64,000 nucleotides of DNA from Improbicoccus devescovinae (GTDB lineage: Bacteria; Bacillota; Clostridia; Oscillospirales; Acutalibacteraceae). Where the stretch lies: contig BSWA01000003.1 in NCBI GenBank assembly GCA_036245095.1, positions 62,001 through 126,000 on the forward strand, read 5' to 3'. The first letter of the stretch is position 1. Each line of letters starts with the position of its first letter. A program made the position numbers and the translations under genes. Shown here one piece after another: positions 54,745 to 63,613 of this stretch. The notes beneath the pieces were generated by a model, which ran no database searches, was not told the origin of the DNA, and saw only the letters and a list, made by a program, of their open reading frames with translations.

Positions 54745-54776
54745 GATAAATTCATAACATCCTGTGTATTCTGGCT

Positions 54777-54851
<75 letters not shown>

Positions 54852-54918
54852 GTCGAGGATAACATAAATAAAAAATAATTTCAACATTTTTTTATATTTT
54901 TTATAAAAATACGAAAAC

Positions 54919-54994
54919 TGGAGCGGACGACGGGGCTCGAACCCGCTACCTCCACCTTGGCAAGGTGGCGCTCTACCAGATGAGCTACATCCGC
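54919..54994 (-). tRNA. tRNA-Gly (GCC)
   Basis: Minus strand: acceptor GCGGATG, anticodon stem-loop CCACC-TTGCCAA-GGTGG (GCC), T-loop GGTTCGAGCCC, CCA encoded. Confidence 0.96.
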
Positions 54995-55096
54995 AAATCT
55001 CATAATTTTAATTTATGATTTATTAATCAAATTAATTCCCCTTTATTTTTTTTTTTTTTAAAACTAAACTAGTATACATAAAAAAAATCTTTATGA

Positions 55097-55172
<76 letters not shown>

Positions 55173-55176
55173 ATGA

Positions 55177-55253
55177 TGGCGACCCGGAACGGACTTGAAC
55201 CGTCGACCTCTAGCGTGACAGGCTAGCGTTCTAACCAGCTGAACTACCGGGCC
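55177..55253 (-). tRNA. tRNA-Asp (GTC)
   Basis: Minus strand: acceptor GGCCCGG pairing CCGGGTC with one G-U, anticodon loop CTGTCAC (GTC), T-loop GGTTCAAGTCC, CCA encoded. Only 4 bases from tRNA-Phe. Confidence 0.96.
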
Positions 55254-55259
55254 TCTTTA

Positions 55260-55336
55260 TGGTGGGAACAACAGGGCTCGAACCTGTGACCTCTTGCGTG
55301 TAAAGCAAGCGCTCTAACCAACTGAGCTATGCTCCC
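55260..55336 (-). tRNA. tRNA-Val (TAC)
   Basis: Minus strand: acceptor GGGAGCA, anticodon stem-loop CTTGC-TTTACAC-GCAAG (TAC), T-loop GGTTCGAGCCC, CCA encoded. Upstream-most of the five-tRNA run. Confidence 0.96.
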
Positions 55337-55539
55337 AAAATGCCAAAAAGATCAAAATTTGTTCCCTATTAGTAATGTTAACTTGTGTGTTTACTTTTTG
55401 CAATTAAATCTAAATTAAATTTTGATTAAAATTTAAATTAAAATCATAAATTTTATGAATTATTAAATATCTGCTAAACTATACAAAAAACACTAAAATT
55501 TAACAAATTATTAATATTTTCTTAATTTAAAATTTAAAT

Positions 55540-55809
55540 TTAAAGCATAACTACCGATGAATACTCAACTTTGATTTCATATTCTTTAAATCGAGATAGT
55601 TTAGCTTTATTCCCATCGCCGTCTTCGATGGTTAATCGTTCTATTTCATGTTCGTTAAAAAAATCGAGAACTAAGCTTTCGACAAACCCTGCCCATTTAA
55701 TCCGTTTTGCTTCGGGTGATGAGATTTGGTTAGATTCGTTACTTTCGGGTTGAATCGCTAAATTATTTGTAGTTACTAATACTTGTTCTTGACACTCTTG
55801 CGATAACAT
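55540..55809 (-). CDS. small acidic protein, unknown
   Basis: 89 residues, no signal or membrane segment. ATG 55809 with GGAGGA 8 bases upstream is chosen; the frame extends to 55842 without a site. N-terminal 35 residues are polar and probably disordered (QESNESNQISSPEAKR-like), the rest could form a small alpha/beta domain (WAGFVESLVLDFFNEHEIER, then KLSRFKEYEIKVEYSSVVML). I do not recognise a family. Confidence 0.55.
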   Translation of the reverse strand: MLSQECQEQVLVTTNNLAIQPESNESNQISSPEAKRIKWAGFVESLVLDFFNEHEIERLTIEDGDGNKAKLSRFKEYEIKVEYSSVVML

Positions 55810-55909
55810 TTGTTTGTTCCTCCATTTTTTAATAATTCCCATGTTTTTGCATACAGAACAAGTTTTAGTTCGAATTCTGTTGCATCTAGTTGCGTTTATA
55901 TGCTTATAA

Positions 55910-56059
55910 TTTTTTAAAATTATTAGTTATTATGCACTAAATTAATTATAGTTTTTTTAGATTATTATTAATCATACACTAAACTAGTTGCGAGTTTTTT
56001 TAAATTCTTAGTTATTATGCACTGAAATTAGTCCCGAGTTTTGTGTAATATTAAGTTAT
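55910..56059. repeat. degenerate ~43-bp tandem repeat, about 3.5 copies
   Basis: Units at about 55910-55951, 55952-55994 and 55995-56038, each T(6-7)-A-AATT-x-TTAGTTATTATGCACT followed by AAATTAGT-like sequence, plus a partial fourth reaching the stop region of the zinc-ribbon gene. The spacer 55810-55909 shows nothing else. Confidence 0.7.
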
Positions 56060-56569
56060 ATCTGATTTTATATCCGGATCAACTTGTGATTCAGATTCTT
56101 TTTCGGCTGTATAATTATCCTCGTTTGTAGTTTCGTTTGAAGGATTTTGAATTCCCTGGTCTTTGGCAACATCAGAACTATCGTTTTTTTTAGATTCTTC
56201 GTCGTGATGCACTAAATCTGTGCCGCATTTTGTGCAATATGACGATGCTTTTTCGTTTTTATTCTTGCATTTATTACATACTACTTTGTTTTTTATCGAA
56301 TCGATTTCATCATGAATTCTAGCGATCTTTTCTTTAAGAGCGTCTATGCCCGAAACTACGCTTTCAAGTTCATTTTCATCGACAGCTTTATTTTGCGTTT
56401 TAAAAGTATAATATAATCTGCCAATTTTTTCATAATTCTTTTTTTGGCGATTTTCTAGTTCAGCAATATCAATCTTAAGCTTAGAAATGTCTATGAATCT
56501 GCCCGTTTTACCGCTGATCACGCCTATTGCTGCTTTTGTTTTTAAGAAAAAATTCTCAAACATACCCAT
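56051..56569 (-). CDS. coiled-coil protein with a C-terminal zinc ribbon
   Basis: 172 residues. N-terminal FENFFLKTKAAIGVISGKTGRFIDISKLKIDIAELE leads into a long coiled coil (about 30-95), then a zinc ribbon with four cysteines, CNKCKNKNEKASSYCTKCG (about 98-116), and a disordered acidic tail (about 50 residues rich in D, E, S, N). This layout is common in uncharacterised clostridial proteins (zinc-ribbon, formerly DUF-type). ATG 56569, the fourth codon of the open frame, is favoured. Precedes pgk in the opposite transcriptional sense of flow (it follows pgk by 30 bases on the same strand). Confidence 0.68.
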   Translation of the reverse strand: MGMFENFFLKTKAAIGVISGKTGRFIDISKLKIDIAELENRQKKNYEKIGRLYYTFKTQNKAVDENELESVVSGIDALKEKIARIHDEIDSIKNKVVCNKCKNKNEKASSYCTKCGTDLVHHDEESKKNDSSDVAKDQGIQNPSNETTNEDNYTAEKESESQVDPDIKSDIT

Positions 56570-56599
56570 TTCAACCACAACCTTTGTAAAAAATAAAAT

Positions 56600-57823
56600 T
56601 TAACTCATAATAGCGGCCACTCCAGGAAGCTCTTTTCCTTCGAAAAACATTAACGACGCACCTCCTCCTGTCGAAACATGCGACATTTTATCGACTAAAC
56701 TGAGCTTTTTTACAGCAGCCGCAGAGTCTCCCCCACCTACAATGCTTACTATGTTAGGTGAAGCCGCTGCCCGCGCCACTTCGAATGTTCCACTTGAAAA
56801 ATTTTTCCACTCAGAAACGCCCATTGGACCGTTCCAAATGAATGTCTTAGCGTTTTTTATTTCTTCTGTATAAAGTTTTTCGGTTTTTGGACCTATATCC
56901 AGGCCCTGCCAGCCATCAGGGATTTTGTCTGCATCGACAACTTTACACTCGGTATCTGGAGCATACTCTTTTCCGATTTTATTGTCAATAGGCAACAACA
57001 ATTTTACATTTTTTTCTTTTGCTTCAGTTAATATTGTCTTTGCCATCTCAATTTTATCTTTTTCACAAATCGAATCGCCAACTGAGTATCCAAGAGCATT
57101 CATGAAAGTATATGCCATGCCGCCGCCAATTATTAGAACATCAGTAATATTTATGAAACTTTTTATAATTCCAAATTTATCGGAAACTTTCGAGCCTCCT
57201 ATTGCTGTAACAAATGGCCGTTTCGGCGATTTTAGAATTTTAGACATAGTCGAAATTTCATGTTTTATTAAACATCCATAAAAAGACGGCAAATATTTAG
57301 TTACTCCTACTAAAGAAGCATGCTCTCTATGACATGTCCCAAAGGCATCATTAACATAAACATCGGACAATTCAGCAAGTTTTTGTGAAAAATTATCATT
57401 ACAAGTCTCTTCGCCGATATCAAATCTTAAATTTTCGAGCATACAAACCCCTCCGGGCTCGAGACTAGCAATTGTTTCAGACGTAGTAGCGCCAAAAATT
57501 TGACCTGTGAATTTAACTTTTCTATTTATAATACTACTTAAATAATCGCTTATGGGCTTCAGACTTAATGCCGGGATGACTTGCCCATGCGGTCTGCCTA
57601 AATGCGAACATATAATAATCGATGCATCGCTACTAAGCAAATAATTTATAGTCTCTAAAGTCTTGTCAATTCGCGACGTATCAGAAATCTCGCCATTATC
57701 AAAAAACGGCACGTTGTAATCACATCTGAGTAATACTTTTTTCCCAGAAAATTGCGATTTTTTAATAAATTTGCTTTCTAAAAATGGATAGTCTCCATTA
57801 AAATATCCTTTTATCTGTTCCAT
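56600..57823 (-). CDS. pgk: phosphoglycerate kinase
   Basis: Glycolytic ATP-forming kinase acting on 1,3-bisphosphoglycerate. 407 residues. Motifs: VLLRCDYNVPFFDNGEISD near 30, SHLGRPHGQ near 73, LENLRFDIGEE near 128, FVTAIGGSKVSDKFG, TFIWNGPMGVSEWKNFSSGT, and VGGGDSAAAVKK ... HVSTGGGASLMFFEGKELPG at the end. ATG with AAAGGAG. No gap or tpiA nearby, so the glycolytic operon is broken up. Confidence 0.97.
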   Translation of the reverse strand: MEQIKGYFNGDYPFLESKFIKKSQFSGKKVLLRCDYNVPFFDNGEISDTSRIDKTLETINYLLSSDASIIICSHLGRPHGQVIPALSLKPISDYLSSIINRKVKFTGQIFGATTSETIASLEPGGVCMLENLRFDIGEETCNDNFSQKLAELSDVYVNDAFGTCHREHASLVGVTKYLPSFYGCLIKHEISTMSKILKSPKRPFVTAIGGSKVSDKFGIIKSFINITDVLIIGGGMAYTFMNALGYSVGDSICEKDKIEMAKTILTEAKEKNVKLLLPIDNKIGKEYAPDTECKVVDADKIPDGWQGLDIGPKTEKLYTEEIKNAKTFIWNGPMGVSEWKNFSSGTFEVARAAASPNIVSIVGGGDSAAAVKKLSLVDKMSHVSTGGGASLMFFEGKELPGVAAIMS

Positions 57824-57960
57824 CTTTTACTCCTTTTAATTTATAAATTTAAAATTTCACGCATACTAATACTAAACTTGTACGATTACTATTCATGCAG
57901 AATTATATTCTAAATATTAAAAATTAAAATTTCAAGATTTATTTTAAAAAAATTATTATT

Positions 57961-58680
57961 TTACTTGAACACTTGTGAGTATAATTCCAAATATTTTTCA
58001 AATTTCGAGATACTAGAATTTATAACAAGTTCTTCTGGGAAATTTATGCTTTCTAACAATGCAATCGCGTGCTCGAATTTCCCGACTTGAAAACTAAAAT
58101 GAGCATCAGAATTTACTATCACAGGCACTTGGTATTTTTTACAAATCCTTGCGATTTCTAGACAATTTTTTGTACTACCTATACGAGATACGTGAGAACT
58201 GTTATTAATTTCAACCAACTTTTTTTTTTGCCCAAACACAGGTATCACAGATTCGTAATCATACTCAAATCCGACAGTCCCGCTATGCCCTATGACATTT
58301 ATACGCGGATTTTCAGCAACACCTAACCAGGCATCAGTGCATTCTTTGATCCCATGCGGGCCTTCAAATGGCAAATCATGTAGCGAGGCTATTACCCAAT
58401 CTAGCATGATTTTCATCTCAGGAAGATCTACATCACCTGCAGAATTTATTATATTTGCTTCTACACCTTTTAAAATCTTGATATTATTTATCGAATTTGG
58501 TATTATCCTCAAATTCTCAAAATACCAGGGTCCTGGCGCATCGGGAATCTTGCCAATATGATCCGTCGTAGCAACGGCCCACAATCCGGCTGATTTTGCG
58601 GCTTGTACGTTTTCAAGTAATGTGCTAAAAGCATGCCCCGATGCTACAGTATGACAGTGTGTATCAGCAATTATTTTCAT
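57961..58680 (-). CDS. PHP-domain phosphoesterase (YcdX-like)
   Basis: Trinuclear-metal phosphoesterase. 239 residues. PHP metal motifs in order: ADTHCHTVASGHA (6-18), TTDHIGKIPDAPGPWYF (about 39-55), GVEANI, IASLHD, VIGHSGTVG, NNSSHVSRI, and VNSDAHFSFQVG. The APGPWYF stretch is specific to the YcdX group. ATG 58680 with AGGAGG upstream is chosen over a longer frame to 58743. Substrate unknown. Confidence 0.85.
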   Translation of the reverse strand: MKIIADTHCHTVASGHAFSTLLENVQAAKSAGLWAVATTDHIGKIPDAPGPWYFENLRIIPNSINNIKILKGVEANIINSAGDVDLPEMKIMLDWVIASLHDLPFEGPHGIKECTDAWLGVAENPRINVIGHSGTVGFEYDYESVIPVFGQKKKLVEINNSSHVSRIGSTKNCLEIARICKKYQVPVIVNSDAHFSFQVGKFEHAIALLESINFPEELVINSSISKFEKYLELYSQVFK

Positions 58681-58876
58681 TTTATTAAAAAACCTCCTAG
58701 AAGCTTTATTTAAATTATATGAAAATTTATCTAAAAATTCCATATAAAATTAATTTATTAAATTTTTATTAAAATAAATAAATATACAAGCACAATTTTA
58801 ATTTACAACTTGTAATATATTTATATCAAACATTAGTAGCCTATTGCAAGGCTTAATAACATGAGGTGGTTATTTT

Positions 58877-60712
58877 ATGTGTGGTATCGTGGGTTATGTT
58901 GGACGCAATCATGCTTCTCCGTTTCTAATACATGCGCTCGGGAAATTAGAATACAGAGGCTATGATTCAGCTGGTATCGCTGTATGCAACGATGGCAATT
59001 TAAATGTTCTTAAGAAAAAAGGACGCATCCAAGTTCTAAAAAACGCATTAAACGGACTATTTGGTTTTGATGGAACATCTGGAATTGGTCATACACGTTG
59101 GGCGACTCACGGGGAGCCTTCTGACACAAATGCCCATCCTCACACATGCGAATCCGGCAAAATTTCAGTTGTCCACAATGGAATAATTGAGAATTATATG
59201 ATACTCAAAAAATCTCTAGAAAATAAAGGTGTAATTTTCAAGTCCCAAACTGACACCGAAGTCATTGTTGCTATGATGGGCTTTTTCTATAATGGCGACA
59301 TATTTAACACTGTCAGGAAAACTATTCTAAGCTTAGAAGGCTCGTTTGCTCTTGGTATTTTATGCGCTGATTACCCTGAACAAGTAATCGCTGTAAAAAA
59401 AGAAAGTCCTCTAGTAATCGGCTTTGGTGACAATGAAAATTATATAGCTTCCGATATTTCGGCATTTGTCGACAAAACCAAGAAAATATGTCGTCTCGAC
59501 GAGTGCGAAATAGCTGTTTTGAACTCCGATTCAGTAAATTTTTATAATTTCAATGGCGAAAAAATAGAAAAAAATTTGACAAACATAGACTGGACTATAG
59601 GCTCAAGCGAAAAAGATGGTTTCGAACATTATATGTTAAAAGAAATAATGGAACAACCAGCAGCAGTTCGAGCTACTATTAAGCCTAGAATAAAAAATAA
59701 CGAAATAATCATGAACGAACTAGATAAATTTGACAAAAAATACATTAATTCCATCAAAAAAATATGCATAGTAGCCTGTGGTTCTGCATATCATGTAGGC
59801 GTTGCGGCGAAATACATTTTTGAAACCCTGATAAAAATACCCGTAGAAGTAGACTTAGCATCTGAATTTAGATACCGTTCTCCGGTTATCAATACCGAAA
59901 CACTCATGATAATAATAAGCCAATCAGGCGAAACAGCCGACAGTCTTGCCGTTTTGCGAGAATCCAAGCGTCATGGCGCAAAAGTGCTAGCAATAGTAAA
60001 CGTAGTAGGAAGTTCCATCGCCTCTGAATCCGATTTTGTATTTTACACCTGGGCAGGCATTGAAATCTCAGTAGCAACTACAAAAGCATATAGCGCCCAA
60101 CTTGCGTCGATTTATTTATTTGCTTTTTATATCGCAAAAATACGCGATAGTCTCACAAATGAAAATTCTTACAAAAAGTATTTAGATTCTATTAATAAAT
60201 TGCCAGATCTTATAACAAATATATTAGAAACCAAAGAAGAAATATACAAAATAGCCAAAAAATACACAGCATGCGACAACGTATTTTTCCTAGGCCGGGG
60301 TTTAGATTATGCTGTAAGTCTCGAGGGATCATTGAAATTCAAAGAAGTTTCATACATTCATTCAGAGGCCTATGCAGCAGGTGAATTAAAACACGGCACA
60401 ATCTCATTAATAGAAACCGGCACGCTTGTATATGCTATCGCGACCAATAAACGTTTGTTCGAAAAAACCGTAAGTAATATACGCGAAGTAATCGCCCGTG
60501 GCGCGGTCTGCGTAGTAATAACTACAGAATCAAAAAAAACCGATATTTCCGATTTCGCTAGTGATATAATTTGCATCCCAGATGCCCCCGAATTTATGCT
60601 GGCTTCATTAGCGGTAGTCCCACTACAATTAATAGCATATTACACCGCGGTAATGCTCGGAAGAGATATAGACAAACCCAGGAATCTAGCCAAATCCGTC
60701 ACAGTAGAGTAA
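58877..60712 (+). CDS. glmS: glutamine-fructose-6-phosphate aminotransferase (isomerising)
   Basis: Makes glucosamine 6-phosphate, the first step to UDP-GlcNAc. 611 residues. The nucleophile is Cys2 in MCGIVGYVG; glutaminase motif GIGHTRWATHGEPSDTNAHPH; two SIS domains with VACGSAYHVG and ISQSGETADSLAVL, and the C-terminal DKPRNLAKSVTVE. ATG with GAGGTGG. The 133-base spacer before it shows no glmS ribozyme core. glmM follows 337 bases later. Confidence 0.97.
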   Translation: MCGIVGYVGRNHASPFLIHALGKLEYRGYDSAGIAVCNDGNLNVLKKKGRIQVLKNALNGLFGFDGTSGIGHTRWATHGEPSDTNAHPHTCESGKISVVHNGIIENYMILKKSLENKGVIFKSQTDTEVIVAMMGFFYNGDIFNTVRKTILSLEGSFALGILCADYPEQVIAVKKESPLVIGFGDNENYIASDISAFVDKTKKICRLDECEIAVLNSDSVNFYNFNGEKIEKNLTNIDWTIGSSEKDGFEHYMLKEIMEQPAAVRATIKPRIKNNEIIMNELDKFDKKYINSIKKICIVACGSAYHVGVAAKYIFETLIKIPVEVDLASEFRYRSPVINTETLMIIISQSGETADSLAVLRESKRHGAKVLAIVNVVGSSIASESDFVFYTWAGIEISVATTKAYSAQLASIYLFAFYIAKIRDSLTNENSYKKYLDSINKLPDLITNILETKEEIYKIAKKYTACDNVFFLGRGLDYAVSLEGSLKFKEVSYIHSEAYAAGELKHGTISLIETGTLVYAIATNKRLFEKTVSNIREVIARGAVCVVITTESKKTDISDFASDIICIPDAPEFMLASLAVVPLQLIAYYTAVMLGRDIDKPRNLAKSVTVE

Positions 60713-61049
60713 AAAAATATAAAATTCATAATATTTAATGCAATCCCAAAGAAACAGCATAATTAACATAAATCAATAATAAATCTTCTGAATTCTATGC
60801 ATTTGCACTAAAATACTAAAAATCATAAACAAACACAGAAACTAACTCTGCATTTACGTTTTTTAATATAACATCAAATTAATAAAAATAAATATTAAAT
60901 TCGCAAAATTGTATACTTGTATATTATTTTCAAAAAAATTAAACATTTTTCATAAAAAATATATATATTTTCTGGCTTGAAATATTTAAAATATCAAACA
61001 TAATTACACGGGTATTTTAGGCTATAATTAATTATAAAGGTGGGTTTTT
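60713..61049. other. AT-rich spacer between glmS and glmM
   Basis: No gene seen. A weak promoter-like pair, TTGAAA (60978) and CATAAT at 16 bases, and CTATAATTA at 61022 could drive glmM; no hairpin terminator for glmS is evident. Confidence 0.4.
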
Positions 61050-62486
61050 ATGATTAATAAACATATCAACAAAAGTCCAAGATTATTTGGTACAGACGGT
61101 GTTCGTGGGATTGCTAATCTTGAACTTTCTTGTGAACTTGCACTAAATATTGGCCGTGGGATGGTATTTGTTTTAGGCAAAAAGTACAAAAAAAACATTA
61201 AAAAAATATTAATAGGCAAGGACACTAGAATATCCTCTGACATGCTTGAATCAGCGATCCAAGCCGGAATTTGCAGCATGGGCGCCGATGTTATTAGTTT
61301 AGGAATAGTTCCAACTCCTGCAGTCGCATTTTTAGTGACCGAACTTAAGGCCGACGCCGCTGTTATGATTTCGGCATCGCATAATTCTTTCGAATTTAAT
61401 GGAATTAAAATATTCGATAAAAATGGTCATAAATTGGATAATATAACTGAGGATGAAATCGAATATTTTGTGCATAATAACCAAGAAATTATTTTTAACA
61501 ATAACAAAAATATCAAAAATACCAAAAACATAAAAATCGGAAAAGTTTTGCATGCCATAGATAATGAAGATTATATTAGTAAATATGTGAATAATATTTG
61601 CGATAATTTAATAAATATTAAAAATAACTTAAATTTTGATTTCGAAAATTTTAAAATTTTAATAGATTGCGCTAATGGCTCTGGATGTATTTATGTCGAA
61701 AAATTATTTGAAAAACTAGGAGTTCATCATAAAATTCTATTTAATAATCCTGACGGAATAAACATAAATAATAAATGTGGCTCGACAGATTTAGAGAATT
61801 TGTCTAAATTTGTAATAGAAAACAAATATAACTTGGGTCTGGCATATGACGGCGATGCAGACAGATGCATTGCTATTGATGAAACCGGCAGAATCATCGA
61901 TGGAAATTATATTATGGCACTTTGCGCTTTAGAACTCAGCAAAAATAATAAATTAGAAAAAAACACCGTAGTTGGTACCTGCATGGCTAATTTGGGATTG
62001 ATACTTTTTTTGCAAAATAAAAACATAAATTTTGTCGAAACCGACGTCGGCGATAGGTATATTTTGGAAAATATGACAAAAAATAACTATAACTTCGGCG
62101 GTGAAGAATCTGGTCATATAATTTTTAAAGATATTAGCACTACCGGGGATGGACTGCTTACAAGCGCTATGATAATCGATGCTTTGATTGGCAATAATAT
62201 GAAATCCTCCGATATTTTGAATTTGTTCAAAAAAATTCCAGAAGCTCTAATTAACATCAAAGCTCAAAATAATGATATCGAATTCGCAAATAAAGTCAAG
62301 AGAAAAATCGCTGAAAAATGCAGTTTTTTTTCAAATAAAAACAAAAAAATATTCAAATTATTTGTTAGAAAATCAGGTACCGAACCTGTAATTCGCATTT
62401 TGGTGCAGTCTGAAGACAAATTGGCGCTGGATAACATCGAAAATTTTATTCATAAAAATTTCAACGTCAAAGACCAAAGGCATTAA
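61050..62486 (+). CDS. glmM: phosphoglucosamine mutase
   Basis: Converts glucosamine 6-phosphate to glucosamine 1-phosphate for UDP-GlcNAc. 478 residues, slightly longer than the usual 445-450 because of an AT-coded N/K/I-rich insertion (about 148-170, NNNKNIKNTKNIKIGK). Phosphoserine loop MISASHNSFEFNGIK with Ser110; metal loop YDGDADRCIA; sugar loop GGEESGHIIF; C-terminal phosphate loop RKSGTEPVIRILV. ATG with AAAGGTGGG. Confidence 0.96.
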   Translation: MINKHINKSPRLFGTDGVRGIANLELSCELALNIGRGMVFVLGKKYKKNIKKILIGKDTRISSDMLESAIQAGICSMGADVISLGIVPTPAVAFLVTELKADAAVMISASHNSFEFNGIKIFDKNGHKLDNITEDEIEYFVHNNQEIIFNNNKNIKNTKNIKIGKVLHAIDNEDYISKYVNNICDNLINIKNNLNFDFENFKILIDCANGSGCIYVEKLFEKLGVHHKILFNNPDGININNKCGSTDLENLSKFVIENKYNLGLAYDGDADRCIAIDETGRIIDGNYIMALCALELSKNNKLEKNTVVGTCMANLGLILFLQNKNINFVETDVGDRYILENMTKNNYNFGGEESGHIIFKDISTTGDGLLTSAMIIDALIGNNMKSSDILNLFKKIPEALINIKAQNNDIEFANKVKRKIAEKCSFFSNKNKKIFKLFVRKSGTEPVIRILVQSEDKLALDNIENFIHKNFNVKDQRH

Positions 62487-62540
62487 TTTGCACAAAAATA
62501 TACTAATATTTTTAAAATTTATATTTAATATTCGTTTATA

Positions 62541-62675
62541 AATTCAGTATATTTTAAAAAAATCTGTAAAATTCAATATTTATTATTTATTTTCCAAAAT
62601 TTATATTGACATTTATTTTTAGATTGAGTATATTAAAAATAATCTAAAATTCAATATTTATTATTGATTTTTTTG
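62541..62675. repeat. tandem duplication (~81-bp offset) upstream of the DUF4280 gene
   Basis: The stretch ATTCAGTATATTTT...AATCTGTAAAATTCAATA (from 62541) recurs as ATTGAGTATATTAA...AATCTAAAATTCAATA (from 62622), about 45 alignable bases per copy. The second copy supplies the -10 region of the promoter below; in the first copy no TTGACA precedes it. Confidence 0.6.
62606..62634 (+). promoter_or_regulatory. strong promoter for the DUF4280 gene
   Basis: TTGACA (62606-62611), exactly 17 bases, TATATT (62629-62634): close to full sigma-A consensus. Leader of about 45 bases before GGGGGAA and the TTG start at 62688. Confidence 0.72.
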
Positions 62676-62687
62676 GGGGAATATATA

Positions 62688-63155
62688 TTGGGGAAACCTG
62701 TAGTAAACGGATCACTAATTGAATGCGATAAATCAACAATGTGCCCACCGAACACTCCAGTACCTTCTTTTGTGCCTGGGGCCGCTATGCCAATACAAGT
62801 AACGCCAATTAATCGTGTTAATGCTGGCGGCGTTCCGATTGCAAACGAAATAGATGCTTTACCTGGATCAAATATTCCAATGTTTTTTGCGTGTCAATCC
62901 ATGACAAACCCCACAGTAGTTGCTGCATGTGCAACAGCAGCCGCTTCAACTATGGGTGCTATGCAAAAAGCAGCTGCGCAGTGCCTTTTTACGCCTATGC
63001 CTCCCGGCAAATGGACAACCGGATGTAAAAAATGCAAAATCGGAGGTCAAGCAGTTCTTGACGAAAGTGGAGAATTGAAATGCATGATGGGCGGCACTAT
63101 TAAAATTAAAAAAAATTTATTTACGGGAGCTAATGGGCAGGTAGAATGTTCATGA
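62688..63155 (+). CDS. DUF4280 (PAAR-like) protein
   Basis: 155 residues, whole-length match to the DUF4280 pattern: KPVVNGSLIECDKS start, NRVNAGGVPIANEIDALPGSNIPMFFACQSMTNPTV (in pieces; about 46-85), an alanine-rich helix with several cysteines, FTPMPPGKWTTGCKKCKIGGQAVLDES, and CMMGGTIKI near the end. These proteins resemble the PAAR spike tip of contractile injection systems (extracellular CIS and type VI-like). TTG at 62688 follows GGGGGAA; the open frame reaches 62664 without a site. No sheath, tube or toxin genes are adjacent within the window. Own strong promoter. Noticeably less AT-rich than the flanks. Confidence 0.82.
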   Translation: MGKPVVNGSLIECDKSTMCPPNTPVPSFVPGAAMPIQVTPINRVNAGGVPIANEIDALPGSNIPMFFACQSMTNPTVVAACATAAASTMGAMQKAAAQCLFTPMPPGKWTTGCKKCKIGGQAVLDESGELKCMMGGTIKIKKNLFTGANGQVECS

Positions 63156-63337
63156 TTTTTTGTTTTTAAACTGGTTTTATTAAATTTTTATTAATTTTTT
63201 ATTAAATTTCAGGGAAATACTTGAAAAAAATTCCTCTTAAAAGTAACATTCATATGCACGATAGATATTATGTTATAAATATTGTAACACGGCCAAAATG
63301 TATTATTTATATGGCTAGTGTTTGTTGAGGAGTGTTT

Positions 63338-63613
63338 ATGAATAAATCAGAAATCATCACTGAAATTTCAAGTAAAACAGGTGAAGACAAAAAAAAAGTG
63401 GAAAATTTCATCGAAGCATTTATGGGCACAGTTATAAATGCATTATCTCAAAGTGATAAAGTACAGCTTTTAGGTTTTGGTACATTTTTAATCCGTCATC
63501 GGGAGGCGCGTATAGGCAGAAGCCCAAGAGACGGTGCTAATATCCAGATACCGGCATCTAATTCTCCAGTTTTCAAGCCAGGCAAATCATTTAAAGATGC
63601 TGTTAATTCATAA
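63338..63613 (+). CDS. hup: HU family DNA-binding protein
   Basis: Nucleoid protein that bends DNA as a dimer. 91 residues. Signature VQLLGFGTFLIRHREARIGRSPRDG and the C-terminal FKPGKSFKDAVN are standard. ATG 63338 with GAGGAG is chosen over an upstream ATG at 63332 in the site. Its last 6 bases overlap the end of the convergent penicillin-binding protein gene. Confidence 0.95.
   Translation: MNKSEIITEISSKTGEDKKKVENFIEAFMGTVINALSQSDKVQLLGFGTFLIRHREARIGRSPRDGANIQIPASNSPVFKPGKSFKDAVNS

Noticed and set aside
58744..58876. glmS ribozyme upstream of glmS
   Set aside because: The 133-base AT-rich spacer lacks the conserved ribozyme core and pairing elements.
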